Positions 12,501 to 24,690 of a stretch of DNA of 64,000 nt are shown here, piece by piece. The position numbers and the translations under genes are program-made. How positions within the stretch are numbered: the stretch's first letter is position 1; each line of letters begins with the position of its first letter. Source of the stretch: Whalleya microplaca (Eukaryota; Ascomycota; Sordariomycetes; Xylariales; Xylariaceae); contig MU385712.1 in NCBI GenBank assembly GCA_022497155.1, positions 309,765-373,764 on the forward strand. The letters run 5' to 3'. Below the pieces are notes generated by a model. The model was not told where the DNA came from, made no database searches, and worked only from the letters and a program-made list of their open reading frames with translations.

Positions 12501-13130
12501 TTCGTGCCACCAATTATTAGTGTAAACTCAGTTCAAGGAACTGATGAGCGGTCTGTGCTAAATACTGACGATGTAAGACGTTCTTGGAATATTAAAGGGT
12601 AGATAAGGAGGTTACAACTTGTCAATAGGAGGGTTATTATTTCGGACTGCTTAGTAATACAGCTTTAAGGCCCCAAATTTATACTATCCCTTTCATGAAC
12701 TAGAAGTGAAAGAAGCCATCTTCATTGATATATTATAACCCAGTAGTCGCCCTTTCTCTCCCTATTTCTAGTCTTTTCGTCCTACTGTCTACTAGTAGTA
12801 GTTACAGGTACTATACTTCCAGTCCCTAGTTGTGTTATGAACTTAGTTGTATGGACTATGACGGTCATGATGATATTGTTACTGTCCAGGCTATATACCT
12901 AAGTACAAGGCGCTTTACGGCATATAAGGACGGCTGAAGTACCGAAATAGGGCCAGCTTTTTCTGTGATATATAAAAGGTCTACAGTGCTACTCAGTAGC
13001 TATAACCCTGGGCATCACAACAATCAATCTCCAAAGTCTGTGTAGATATGTTAAAATATCATAGCAGCACTAGTCTATAAACGATAAAGAAAAACCATAG
13101 AAACGCCATCAGCCACCGTCAAAGTCTCAA
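9585..13130. other. Gene-poor AT-rich stretch, 3.5 kb
   Basis: No gene can be supported. Open frames are short and interrupted. Overlapping minus-strand frames at 11367-11712 have a membrane-protein-like composition and could be a decayed gene, but no motif is recognisable. TGTCACGATCTGC at 9784 resembles the terminus of the small elements or of a solo LTR, but no partner end or target duplication was found. Confidence 0.45.
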
Positions 13131-15509
13131 CTAAAGCACATACCAATAATCATCCACGGAGAAGAGTTTGCTAGACAGGTATCCCGGGCGAGTCCCCACC
13201 TTATCGCTCTTTTCTGTATCAATTTGGTCATTGATTGACTTCAGCGTAGATTGGCCCCTGGTGTCAGTCGCGAGCTTGTCCTGCACATTCTTGAGTGAGG
13301 CTTGGCGGTAATCTTCCCACTTAAGGTCGATGTTCGAGAAGTAGCGGAACACCCAGTCTTGGTACGCGGCCTGGAACTTGACGTTGCCCATAAACTTCAC
13401 CTGGCCGGCCTTCACGGCTGCCGCAATGGCGTCGTCCAGATCGCCGTAGAAGCTCTCGACCCGCGCGCTTACCGCCTTGAATGTTTTCGTGATCTCAGGC
13501 TCCCGGAGATATTGGTACATGGCCGACGTGAAAGCCAAATCTTCCAGCCCATTGAACCATGTGTTGAAAGTGGATGTGGCCCCAGTGTCAGAGGACCATT
13601 TGGCCTTCTTCTGGTTGAGGTCAACCTGAAGGTAGACCATCTCGTTCTGGTAGGCGGTGCCTCCGGACATCTGCCCCACGAGGGCGTCTACGGGCTTTTG
13701 CTTGCCGTTGCTGAACTTGGTCGATGAGGGAAACTTTTGCGTGCTCCCGAAAATGGGGTTGAAAATACGGCGGCAGAACCCGTCCCAAGTTTGCTGACTT
13801 GCTGCTTTGATATTGGCGTCGTTGGCCACTGCCCACTTGAGAAAGTCTTCCAGCAGTTGGAGCTCATAGACGTGCTCCGTGTTGAAGTTATCGTTCTTGT
13901 TTACCGTGTCCTTTTTTTTAACCTCCAGTTCAAAATCCATGAGTTTGCACCTTTGGGACGTGTCCGGGAACCGGAAGCTGTAGTAGCTGGTGTATGGATT
14001 GGTCTTGGTCTTATCCTTGTGCCACGATTCGAAGCTTGGTGCTGTAAAGCCTGTGCCACAGATAGTTGCAACCCGGGTGTCGTCACGGGTCTCAATACGT
14101 GATTCGGCACGACGCTGGAGATCAACGTGTCAGCGAATTAGAGCTTAGATAGATGGTGTGTTGCAAGACAATTTCCTGCAATCAATCTTGTGAGGTGACT
14201 GATCGCTTAGGTATTACACACCTGTTTACGAGCAAATGCGGCCGCTGTAGCCTGAGCCTGGCGCTTCTCAGCCGCTATACAAGACTTGCAGGGTGTGCAA
14301 GCTGAGCTTGAACTCGTGGTGGACGAGGTACTTGTGGTAGACACTGTAGAAGTGACTGTGACGCTTCTTGGGTCATCTCGGGCCTTTTCTACGCCTTCTT
14401 GTGCTTCTTTTCGATTGTTAAACTCGTCAAGCATTGTCAATATCATAAAAAATCACTTACTATTGACAGCCTCCATTGTAGCAACCACGGCTGCAATCTT
14501 GGCAGCATTCTGTTCCTCGATAGCTGCTGCGGCTGCAGTGTCCGCAGTTTGCAGGTCTTTGATCAAATCTTGGGTTGCACTTTTAGCAGCAACGGTATTT
14601 ATCGTGTTAAGTGCTTTCTTGGCGCCTATAGACAGTCAGTCATAAATGGCTTCATGCACGCGTACGCTTTTGCCAGAACTCACTGTCAATGGCCGTGTCG
14701 ATCAGGTGCTTCAGGCTACTTGCAGAGTCGGCGCTCGGATCGTCTTTGAATTTCGCGCTAGCAGACTCAGCTTCTTTCACATCCTTGTCTGACTCGTCCG
14801 TAGGACTCGGCTTAGATGTGGTGGTCGTGGAAGATGATATCCCTGTACTTGAGCTTTTGGAAGTACTTGTAGGACTGATACTTGAGTGAGTGCTGGAGTG
14901 AGTCATGGAATGGCTAGTTGAATGACTGCTTGAATGAGTGCTTGAGTGTGTGCTGGAACTTGTGCTAGATCGAGTACGTGTGCTGGAGCTAGTGCTTGAA
15001 TGAGTCTTGGAATGAGTGCTTGAGTGAGTACTCGACGTCTTGGTGGTGGTCGTGCTTGTACTACCACCATTGCTCCCACCGCCGCTTCCACCACCGCTTC
15101 CATCCTGCTGAGTACACACCCTATAGGGGTAGTATAAACAGGAATCTGTCTTAACAGGTTGTTGGTTAGTACCCTCACAGATGGCCCATTCCTTGTCGCC
15201 GTTCATGATGCGCATATCGCCCATAGGTGGTATATAGATCATTAAACCCTCGACACCCCCCAACGTGAATGGTTCAGGGCCGCTGGGTGTCCGGACCTGT
15301 GCTCTCGTGCCATTGTAGTCACTGCTATGGGTAATTGAGTAGTCACACGGGTCCGTCACGTCGGCCGACATAGCGTATAAATAGTCGTTTGGTTCCGTGT
15401 ATGGTCTTGACCAAGTACCGAGCTGCCACTGGTCTGCTGCTGAGACAAGAGTCGGACCTGTCAGCAGACCTACTAGGCCAAATAAGACGGTTCTGTTAAT
15501 ACGAGACAT
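13131..15509 (-). CDS. Secreted Ser/Thr/His-rich repeat protein, unknown family
   Basis: Four exons on the minus strand, 15509-14684, 14625-14461, 14406-14222 and 14114-13131, give 719 residues; introns are 58, 54 and 107 nt. A signal peptide (MSRINRTVLFGLVGLLTGPT, cleavage near residue 24) opens the protein. Residues about 25-135 form a compact N-terminal region with paired Cys. A roughly 100-residue low-complexity stalk of SSTHSSTHS-type units follows and is likely heavily O-glycosylated. Next comes an Ala/Glu helical stretch (coiled-coil prone), a CTPCKSC motif and a C-terminal module of about 300 residues containing EHVYELQLLEDFLKW. Similar EHV-x-E-x-Q segments occur in C-terminal parts of some large secreted fungal proteins, including subgroup C chitinases (recollection, not verified). 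No catalytic motif is seen. Role may be cell-wall or host-surface related. Confidence 0.78.
14800..15057 (-). repeat. Degenerate Ser-Thr-His coding repeat
   Basis: Within exon 1 of the secreted protein, tandem 12- to 15-nt units encode SSTH, SKTH, SHSTSHSMTH and related variants. Unit number and order are irregular, as expected for a length-variable O-glycosylated stalk. Confidence 0.75.
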
Positions 15510-18377
15510 CGTACAGAATCTCCTCCCTTGGGTTGGGTTGAAAGATGAAAGTGAGACGACTGTCCGATATCATTGTTACCATCGTTGTGGGCTTTATATA
15601 TAGTTATTGAAACTTGTTTCTATGTAGTTTTTGTGCCGTTTACTATACAATCTGTGGTAGTATAGTCGCATAATAGTATTCGTTCTAGGTAAGTTTACAA
15701 CTAAGGCTGAGCATTCTGAGGTAAGAATGTCGGTAGCTTTCTGTAGTATTTTAGGTGCGATTTTCTTATTTTCTAGGGTGCATTTCCAGAAATGGATTCT
15801 CGGCGTAGATCCAGCGCAGCATGAGGTTCACATTAGGAAAGCTTAAAAGCCGGCTCATGTAAGCATCTTCACCAGCTGAAATAAGGCTGGATATTTCCTT
15901 AGTCAGCCAATCGATTATTATCACAATTTTCTCTTATCTCATCGTTAGCTAGGCCAGAAAAATGGTATTTAATAGTATTTATAGCGGAAGATCTCTTGTT
16001 GCTAACATAAAGGTTGCATCGTAAATACTATATGTACAGGGGTTAGCCATCTACAGGCCTATACTAGTAGGCTTTAGTTTCATGTTGATGTCAGAAGTGT
16101 CCGTTTGTGTGTAAGCTTCAACCCTGAGTGGGATGAACTGGTCTATAGATCATACTAATGCTTAGCGTTGACATCAATTCAAGTAAAAGGTTAGAATTGA
16201 CTTGATCATTATGTAAGCCACCAATCGTGACGATGTTCCGGTGTGCTTTTTGTATATTTTTTTCTTCCGTTTGTTTTTCCGTATTGTGATTATTAGCCCA
16301 CTTATTCCATGTGCTGCCACCTTTGTCGAGAGCTAGACATTATTACATCAGTAAGCCTTCTCTAATAATTTACCTGTGCCAGATCACTTGCTAGGGGGAA
16401 CCATTCTCCTAGGGGATTTAGGGGTAAATTCAGGGAGTATTTGGATGGACTACTAATCAGGTCAACTTGTAAATATCGTCAACTCAAGTCACAGTTTGAC
16501 AATTTCACGTCGATTGATGGAAACGGTGCTAGTAATACGAGAGGGTCATGAATTAATATAACTACGTATTGACGAAGGTCAGTGTAAGTGACTCGCGGGT
16601 CTCGGCGATTATTGGGTGAATCAGTTAGGGAGCATATAGAAATAGATATAAGGCTTTTCGGGCTGGAGACAATGTACGTGCAAGGCTGCTGTTACCTTTC
16701 CTTGTTGGCTCGACAGAGTGCCTAGCGCTGGTCATGTTCCCTTTGACTTTCGGTGATGATGGCTTTTGCCTCCTCAGAGGACACGATCTGACCACAACGG
16801 CAAACGGCACAGTATAAATGAAGGGATGCGTCATAACGTCCAACCTAAGCTACAGCTACATGTATATATGTAAGCAGTTAGTCAATGTGTCAGGCTAACT
16901 ATGCGAGAAGGCTTCAGCCGCGAAATTCGACCGAGAACGAACGAAGTTCCCCGGTCCCAACTGCATGTTCTTAGAGCTACCTGTAAGGCACCTACTATAT
17001 ATGTTCCCAAAGGGCTCTCCTGAGTGGCCGGTTGGAGATAGAGGTCCTATTTCAGGAGACAGAACATAACTGCCGGGGCTAAAGCCAAGTTGTGTAACTC
17101 CACATATCCGATTTCTGCAAGAGTATGGGGCTGTTAGAACCTTGGAACCTGGAAGGAAAAGAGTGGAATATAGGAGAAACAGCAACCTTGAATGGCAGCA
17201 GATAAAGAGGAAAGGGCTGAGCCGGCCACATGGAAATGACCAGGAAGGATTTAGGCGGGAGAGACCCGACAGGCAGCACATCTTGGGTCTATATGCAAGT
17301 GGCAAACCACTGGAACCTTCTTGAAGCTTGGTCTTGGGCATTTACCATTTTGCCATCCACATTACCTTCCTAGATAGGTGAGTATACACATAGATAGAGA
17401 TATCTACGTGTACGTTGACAGAATACAAGGTTTTCTTCGTATACCTATATAGGGTTGCCTTAAAATAGTTGGATTTTCTTTTGTTCTTAACAATGACTAG
17501 ATTTATTAGCTACAATGAACTCGTCAAGAAAAGTATCAGTCGAATTTCACTGACGATGATAAGGATTACATGAGAGCAGCTCGTTCCATTTGGCCGTCAG
17601 GTGATATCGTACCTAAGGTAGGTAGGTTAAGTATTTGGGTCAGAGAGAGTGACGCAGCCAAGCACTGAAACAAAATTTTGATGTATGGGGTACTGCTTGA
17701 AGCATGCCCGAGCCATGGTTGCTTCCTCCGGCAGATTGAAGCAGGTAGCTGGATGTCACCACTGTCGCCTTCGACCCCACCAACACATGACCAGTCAGAC
17801 TTCTTCCCGTTCACCCCTTCCTCTCTGCTGGGCCTGACTGTCGTGAGCATCGCCCGAGGTCTGTAAGCGCCAGCAAGACTTGTGATGACGTAGCCGGGTT
17901 AGGTGCCTGGTCGACTGCCGTCTGGCGCCAAGCAACAACTCCGAGGCCAAATCATTTGTTGCATGCCCGAAGCACTCGAGTCAGAATTCCAAATCCGGGA
18001 GGCTCTCGTCGGCTTATTGTCGGTGCTTCATGCGATGCCGACGCGATCCGCTAGCTCACTAATATGGAAAATGCGGAGGCGGAGTCCCCGGGTTGGAATC
18101 ATTGGACCACATTACCCGGCGCAAATTAAACTAATGAAGAACTGTCAACGCTGCAATACGATGGTGATGGCCAGACAATCTATTAGCAACCAGTCCTGGG
18201 CGGCCTTGCCGTCGGCATGTTGGAACAGCATGGGGAAGCCAGGGGAGAGGCTGGGCATCATGGTTGTATACATATGTACGGGCTGACCAGAACTACGTTG
18301 CTCGCCTTGAGACAACCAGTCTAGTTTGTCGTCGCCGGAAACACAATCACTAACTTTCCACATCACCATCTGCGAAA
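15510..18377. other. Intergenic stretch, no supported gene
   Basis: The first few hundred bases are the promoter of the secreted protein, and the last few hundred that of the DUF1996 gene. A 148-codon minus-strand frame at 16895-17341 and a plus-strand frame at 17903-18286 are the longest, but both lack motifs, clear starts and coding composition. I see no mobile element here. Confidence 0.45.
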
Positions 18378-19624
18378 ATGAAAGGCCTCTCTCTCACTCT
18401 GGCGCTCGCTGTGCCTGCCCAGGCCGCGCTTCGCTTCGGATGCTCGACTGTGAGCATCCAGCGCCTCGACCCGCTCGTCGAGCCCGGCAATGTCCCCTCG
18501 GCGCATCTCCACCAGATCGTCGGTGGGAATGCCTTCAACGCGTCCATGGACCCTGCGGATGGGGATATTGCCGAGAAGGCCGACTGCACGACGTGCACGT
18601 TCTCCGAGGACTTCTCCAACTACTGGACCGCCGTCATGTTCTTCAAGCACACGAACGGGTCCTACAAGCGCGTGCCCATCATGCAGAACACCGCCCTGCC
18701 CAACGGCATCAACGGTGGAATGACCATCTACTACACACAACAGGACTTCTTCTCCAACGGCAACACGAAGATCACAGCCTTCAAGCCTGTAAGTGTACCA
18801 CATCATTTTCATAGAACATAGGATATTGACTACGTAAGGGCTTCCGTATGACAGTCGGCACACCAACGGCGGACTCCAAGTACGGCCCTGGCCTCAAATT
18901 CGTCTGTCTGCAAGACAAGGCCACGCGGTTCCCCGAGCTCGACGACTTCCCCACGACACAATGCACTGGCGGCATCATGACAGTTCACCACTTCCCCGCG
19001 TTAGTAACCCCCCTTTTTCTCTCCCAATACGTCCACATCGCTATCCCCACCCCTACCCCCATCAAGCGCTAACCAGATCACCCCCATGATTAGCTGCTGG
19101 GACGGCAAGAACCTCGACAGCGCGGACCACCAGTCACACATGTACAACACGGTGAAGGACGCGTTCCAGAACTCGGGGCCGTGCCCGGACACCCACCCGA
19201 TCCGGGTGCCGCAGGTGGCGTACGAGACGCTGTGGGACACGACGCAGTTCAACTCGCTGTGGCCGACGGACGGGTCGCAGCCCTTCACGCTCAGCTACGG
19301 CGACAACAAGGGCTACGGCACGCACGCCGACTACGTCTTCGGCTGGAAGGGCGACGCCCTGCAGCGCGCCATGGACTCCTCCTGCATGTTCAACGCCTGC
19401 GAGAACGGCCAGCCCCTCCTCTCCCAGGCCGTCACCCAGATGAACCAGTGCCAGGTCAAGAGCACCGTCACCGAGGACATCGACTCCTGTAAGTTTACCC
19501 GGCCCCCGTAGCTACATGCATATATACATGCATATATGTGTACATCTGATTATCGAGAAATTCCGATGAGCTAACCATCTGTCTCTCTCCAGGGCTCCCC
19601 GCTCTCCCCGGCATGGAGATGTAA
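18378..19624 (+). CDS. Secreted DUF1996 domain protein
   Basis: Four exons, 18378-18788, 18839-18999, 19094-19488 and 19593-19624, give 332 residues; introns are 50, 94 and 104 nt and all phases agree. A short signal peptide (MKGLSLTLALAVPAQA) leads directly into LRFGCSTVSIQRLDPLVEPG, HLHQIVGGNAF and the GFRMTVG, CWDGKNLDS and SHMYNT blocks that define DUF1996. The many conserved Cys suggest a disulfide-bonded extracellular domain. Family members are secreted fungal proteins, sometimes with WSC carbohydrate-binding modules. Here there is no WSC module and the protein ends soon after the domain (LPALPGMEM). The last exon is only 32 nt, supported by the GTAAGT and CTCTCCAG signals and an immediate stop. 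High GC at third positions marks it as well expressed. Enzymatic activity is unknown. Confidence 0.88.
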
Positions 19625-20483
19625 GAAGGCGTGGACTAGGAAGAGGACTAGAAATGAAATGGCACGGGGTAATCCGGACAGCCGAAGCTGCTGTGAATAG
19701 AGAGATTTCCTTGTGCAGACAGCATAACAGCGTTCGCATCGTCTTTCGTTGATTTAGGTAGCTTCTGGGGCGATCGATGTTGGGACCAGGTCGCCTAGGA
19801 TAAATAAATGGGGTGAGGGCAAGTAAATACATGCCTACCTACCTTCATGGGAGCTCGCCTTCGAGGCCGTAAATTGAGATTTTTCGAGTTGGATACCTAT
19901 ATTTGAAGAGATAGAGTATTGGAAAGTGAATGCCGGTTTTGGTGGTCATCGTACTGCCAACTCGATGATAAGCCAATGGGGTGCTTGAAGTTAATTGTGA
20001 CTACGTGCGCCATCGGTATCTAATGAAAAGTGGTAGGCCTTTCAAGGTATAAATAACTATGTAGACTTGATCGAGGAACCGAGATTGCCATATGAAACAG
20101 TCTCTAGCAGACGTTGGTAAATAATTCGGCAGAGCTGTTCGCATACCTAGAGAAAAAAGGGGGCCTGCTGTCTGTCCGTTGCCTTGGAAAATAACTCAGT
20201 TTTCGGGACTCTATTAATGGGGAAAGAATTGTACGTGAAGGTGAAATAGATAGGAGCAGCTGTAGCTGAGTATATAGAGCGAGTTAAGTTCGATTCCTAT
20301 CAGCCCTATTGGTATTCCCTCCATTAGCTCATTCGGCGTCTAGTACTTATTTGTAATCTCTACATTGCGCCAATTACCTTGACTGACATCCGTTCGATGC
20401 CTCCCATACATTAACAGCTCCGAAATCGACATAAAAAGCGCCAAAAGACACAACTCCTAATATCACAGTCCAACTTCCTTGTC
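19625..20483. other. Intergenic stretch between convergent genes
   Basis: 3' flanks of the DUF1996 gene and the glycosyltransferase gene. Nothing coding, no RNA gene and no repeat structure seen. Confidence 0.5.
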
Positions 20484-22059
20484 TTACAACTTGGGCCACA
20501 TAGCCTCTCCGCATTCGTCCTGCTCTGCGATCCACGCTTTAATCCTGCCTACATCCCATCCGCTGATCCATCTCCTATCCTGTGTCCGCGCCTTCATTCT
20601 CGGCTCTCCGAGTCTAAAGCCCTTGTGGTATGCACAAATTCCATTATGGTACGAGAACTGGAAGCAGTTTCGGACACTCTTGCACAACTCCCGACAATGC
20701 TCAAACGACTTGTGCGCATTGCTCTCGACGGGTCTCAGGGGCCCATGTTTGGCTAGTTTCATCTGCCACTGCATGTATTCGATATCCGGATTGATGTAAT
20801 ATACGTCCTCGCTAAGATTGTCCCAGTCCTCCCTTCTGGCCACTAGCTTCGGCATGATGAATTCTTCATAAATGTCCTTGAACCGAATAGAAGGGCGTAG
20901 AAGCCCGGGCGCTGTCTGATATTGGTAGAATCTCTCTTCAAACCTAAAGAACGAGGATATCTCTTCGGGGTCCATATGGTGCATGGTCACCACGGGATGG
21001 CACCATTGTCTTGAGTCGAATGGAATCGTATAGGGTTTCTCGCCGTTCATGGTTGGCCACTAGGAGGCCACTAACGTTAGCGCTCCTAGTCCCCGTTGCC
21101 CAAGTCTTCTATTGGAGGGAGGGAATATGGGGCAACTTGGACATGCACATGCTTACAGCCTGTTCGACTTCGAGACCTATGGTTTCGTTCAAGGCGATTC
21201 CCATCATATAATCGCCGCAGCAGAAATCTTTGATTCGCAAATCGAACTTGTTAGCAACCCCAGAATGATTACCCACAAAATCTTTCATTGCTGCTCCGGA
21301 GAGGAGATACCCGCTCCCGCCGTGCCCAAATCGAAAATCGTCGATGAGGGCTACGCTTCCGATGTAGTGCTTCTTCCATGAATCGAGTCTTCGCAGCCAT
21401 TGGACTAGATTATGCCAGAGAATGTAGGTGTCGGCATCGATGAAGAGGTACCAGTCGTAGTTGGGGCGCAAAGTCCAAGCCTTCTCCGCGATATGGATAT
21501 TCTTGTACTTGTCCAAGGTCCAACCTTCGAAGAATCTGTCGCTGTTCGCATTGCAACTCTGAAGATCGACTGGGCAAGCCTGCTGATGTCGATAGAGGTT
21601 GAAATCCGGGTTCCCATCCTTGGCTGTGGCAAGGACTGCGTCAAGGCTGTCGTGTATGTCAAATCCGGCAATTTTCTGTCGCATATCGGAGAAATGGAGG
21701 AAGCCGGGGTGGCATCGCAGGAGAGTCACGAGCTGAGTGGGGATCTTAGCAAATGATTCGGTGGCTCCAGTCTTAACAACGACGAGGATGTTGGAGGTAT
21801 CGGGAAAGGTATCACACGATGAGTCGTAGGTCCCAGTAGGGTTCTGATCGATGATAGGTTCAAGCTGGTTGGAAGAATTGTAGCTATCTTGGCCGTGAGG
21901 ACGGCGAAGAGAGGGAATTCGATCGTAAGAACTCTCAAGGGACCATTCGCTAACTCGCTTGAACGCAATAAAGAGAACAAGGAAACAAATTGTAGTAATC
22001 GAGATCCTCCTCAAGTATGACCTAGACATCATAATATGGAAGAAATTTAGCATTGCCAT
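20484..22059 (-). CDS. Type II membrane glycosyltransferase, GT31/Fringe-like
   Basis: Two exons on the minus strand, 22059-21157 and 21059-20484, separated by a 97-nt intron, give 492 residues. An N-terminal anchor (ISITTICFLVLFIAF) follows a short basic cytosolic tail, so it is a Golgi-type enzyme. The lumenal part has SNILVVVKTGATE, the DWYLFIDADTYI stretch with the DAD (DxD) metal/nucleotide-sugar motif, and GGSGYLLSGAAM, then WCHPVVTMHHM, all typical of fungal GT31/DUF604 proteins that transfer hexoses in protein O-glycan or wall glycan synthesis. The C-terminus carries a Cys-rich CRELC...CFQFSYHNGICAYH segment resembling a PAN/Apple fold. Upstream in-frame ATGs at 22158 and the pair at 22032-22027 are alternative starts. 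The one used keeps a normal anchor topology. Acceptor substrate is unknown. Confidence 0.85.
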
Positions 22060-22412
22060 GGCAGGTTTCTGGTTGCCCACAAGGGATCCAGATGGGTTTG
22101 ACCATTCGAGGAGTTGTAAAAATACAAATATTCCAGGTTTTGGCTGAGACAAGAACATGGAATGGACTGAGAGGCAGAAAGACGAACACACTATCAACAC
22201 ACTATCATAGGGCGCCTACCCAAGTAAGGCAGAATGTAGACAGGAAGTCATCACCAACCGGGTCGCACATTCACTTTCTTTGTCAAACCTTGAACGAGCA
22301 AACAGCAACAGCAACCGTACCTAGGTCCTGCCTTAGCTGGAGCTGGAGCTTGACAACTTCCTAGGTCCCAGGCCGAGACTTATATATCTAAGTAAGAGAG
22401 CACCTTCCACCT

Positions 22413-22487
22413 GCTCCCATTCATGGCCCAGTTGGTTGGAGCACCTTTAAGTTAAGGCAAGACCCCTCGGGGTTCGAGCCTGGGAGT
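22413..22487 (+). other. tRNA-like pseudogene or SINE head
   Basis: A 75-nt segment with an A-box-like TGGCCCAGTTGG (22424-22435), a B-box-like GGTTCGAGCC (22471-22480) and ends GCTCCCA and TGGGAGT that could pair as a 7-bp acceptor stem with one wobble. The D and T stems do not fold properly and four extra bases precede the D arm, so it is not a working tRNA. Confidence 0.3.
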
Positions 22488-22640
22488 GGGCGAGTACTAA
22501 CAGTTCTAGGATTTTCAACAGTATGGCTCTCTTTACAGCTCGGAACGGTGCGATCACGTCTCCGCCTTAGGAACGTCTGCGTTGAACCACACTGTTCTGA
22601 GCTATACTGTGACATAAAAAATAATCTTCGGATTATCACA

Positions 22641-22700
22641 CTTTTTTTTCCCTTCTTTTTTCCCTTCTTTTTTCCCTTCTTTTTTCCCTTCTTTTTTCCC
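22641..22700 (+). repeat. Pyrimidine tandem repeat, about five 12-nt units
   Basis: Perfectly repeated CCCTTCTTTTTT units on the plus strand. All purine on the other strand, so it may form triplex DNA and be length-variable. Confidence 0.9.
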
Positions 22701-22951
22701 CTTATGTATAAACTTCATTTAACATTCCCGTATGTTGCCAGCTCCATTCCAAAGCAGTTTAAATGCCCTTAAGATAGCTTTTTTTTATCTTCTGCTACGC
22801 CATCAATTACACAGAGGCATTGACTCAATATCATCCTTAACCAGTACGAGCCTTGTCACCATTAGACCAAATCACTTAAAAGGGAACAGATGCCTAAGCG
22901 AGCGCTTAGAATTTAGCTAGGCAAGGTGGTATATATAGCGGCAATTCCAAT

Positions 22952-24134
22952 TTACATAACAGCGCACATGTTCCTACCCTCAAGCGCGCTGATCCTCTCA
23001 TTGAGCGACTTGACCGCATCCTCGTTCATCCGTCTCTCGTCTGCCAAGGTCCGTTCCATGTCGTGCAGCATCCTCATATAATGCTGCTCGAGCGCAGAAA
23101 CCGCAGCCTTGTTCTCCTCCGCCGAAGTCTGCAGCATCATTTCTTTCATCTCTTTGAGTTCCTTCTGGTGCTGCTCTTTCATCCGCACGAGCTCCTGCAT
23201 GATCTCTCGACCTGCGGCGGTGTCCTTGAGCGCGTTGCCCTGGCCCATCTCCTCCTGCAGCTGCAGGTAGAACGGCTGGTTGCCGATGAGCATCGATGCG
23301 ATGGCTCGCGCGGACTCGGTGGTCCCGCCGTACTTGACGCTTTGCGCCCCGAAGGCCAGTAAGACCGTCCAGAACTTCTCTCGGAGTTCTCGCTCGCGTC
23401 TTTCGCCTTCCTCGGGGGTGACCTTGTCCCACATGCTCGTTGTCAGTACGACGTTCTTGAGGTTTTTCTGCCCTGTAAGCTTCCGGAACATCTCCAGGTT
23501 CTTCGTGGCGTGGTGGGTGACGCGGGTGTCTGAGATAGGATGGAGGTAGATTATTCCAGACAGCCGTATTTTCTCTGAATACGCGACAGCGAGATAGTCT
23601 GCGATCATCTCGAGCACTTCGGTGTCTGAGAGGTGTGTATCAGAGAATCCCGGGGTGTCGACAAAGCGCACGGTACGATCGTCGATTTTGGTCTCGACGA
23701 CTTGGACCTCTTGCGTACCTTTAGCCGCAACGTATGATTAGTATTCAAATGCCCTTGATTCTTCGTCGCTTATGATTGATCACATACACGAAGTAAGATT
23801 GTGACCGATTTTCAAATCTTTTCGTCCCGTAACCTTCGAGATGAAGGTTGTCTTGCCAGATCCGGTCATACTGATAATCCTTAGCCAAGCATCCATGACC
23901 CCAAATTCCTCTAAAAAAAAAAACTCACCCCATTACTGCGATCAGTACATCCTTGTTATGCGATTTGCTATAGAGCGACTTTGCATATTTGAGACCCTCT
24001 CCGATATAGCTAGTCCCGTTCCCATCTTGGTCATCGGATAATGGGCTTGGGCTCGCGCGGTTGCCATTAGGTTCCATGCCGTTGACCATGGAAAAGTCGT
24101 CGTCTGAAACATCTGCATGGCGGATTCGCGTCAT
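22952..24134 (-). CDS. AIG1/IAN-type P-loop GTPase
   Basis: Three exons on the minus strand, 24134-23929, 23870-23788 and 23718-22952, with introns of 58 and 69 nt, give 351 residues. The P-loop GMTGSGKTT is created only by joining exons 1 and 2, and the second junction yields HNLTSCTQEVQVVE, which confirms the model. FVDTPGFSDT is the G3 switch motif. LTTSMWDKV carries the position normally held by the G4 specificity residue. The last 90 residues (about 260-351) are a charged coiled coil. Fungal members of this dynamin/septin-like superfamily (AIG1) are often expanded and poorly studied, with proposed membrane or stress roles. The first 50 residues are acidic and disordered. An in-frame non-ATG extension upstream was ignored. 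Confidence 0.87.
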
Positions 24135-24690
24135 TTTGAAATTATTCCTTCTCGCTGAATGAACCGTGTCTTTTTGTGAAATGCTGAGATCAAATGACGT
24201 GGAATTTAAGGATGAAAAGGATTGCGTGTAGAAGCTCAAGTCGGCGGTGCTGAAGTTAGGTACGTTTGGGTAAAACCTAGGCGTGACGTCATACTCAGCA
24301 GGTTGCAGCCCGATTTCTATATTTTTTATTTTTTAAATAGTAAGACCCAGCAAAACTCAATAGATGATATTCCTTCGAAATTCAACACTTGGTAAACCTT
24401 GAGAGGCCTTGCTCTAGGCTACATTATCTTCTTTGAAATGGTGATGCAGTAACGTCAGACCTTAATCCTGGATCTTAGTTGGGGAATTTTCCCTTGAGTT
24501 ATGCTTATATGTACATGTAATGACCCAATACCCCGATATGTGGCACAGGATTTGTCGATTTTAGACATATAAAATTTGGAATCATAATATCCCCAGTCTA
24601 TCATAAACATGACACAAGTTGGTGTAGTTTGGTAGAGATCCCCATTCAACCGGCAAAGCGTCTTTTCGCGAAGTGCTTAGACTGCCGTGT
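24135..24690. other. Intergenic stretch, no gene seen
   Basis: Promoter of the GTPase gene and 3' flank of the neighbouring 2EXR gene, transcribed in the same direction. Nothing else visible. Confidence 0.5.

Larger units (their letters stand above)
22060..22951. other. Intergenic stretch with tRNA-like segment and pyrimidine repeat
   Basis: The glycosyltransferase promoter is followed by a tRNA-like segment (22413-22487), about 150 bp of unrelated sequence and a CT-rich tandem repeat. No protein gene. Confidence 0.5.

Noticed and set aside
16895..17341. 148-codon minus-strand open frame with an ATG
   Set aside because: Leu/Ser/Pro/Cys-rich composition without motif, no supporting splice or promoter signal, and no continuation. 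Most likely chance.
18326..18866. Several long frames overlapping the DUF1996 gene on both strands
   Set aside because: They are shadows of a GC-rich coding exon.
20230..20320. tRNA-like string TAGCTGAG...GTTCGATTCC
   Set aside because: A and B box-like motifs are too close together for a tRNA and no cloverleaf forms.
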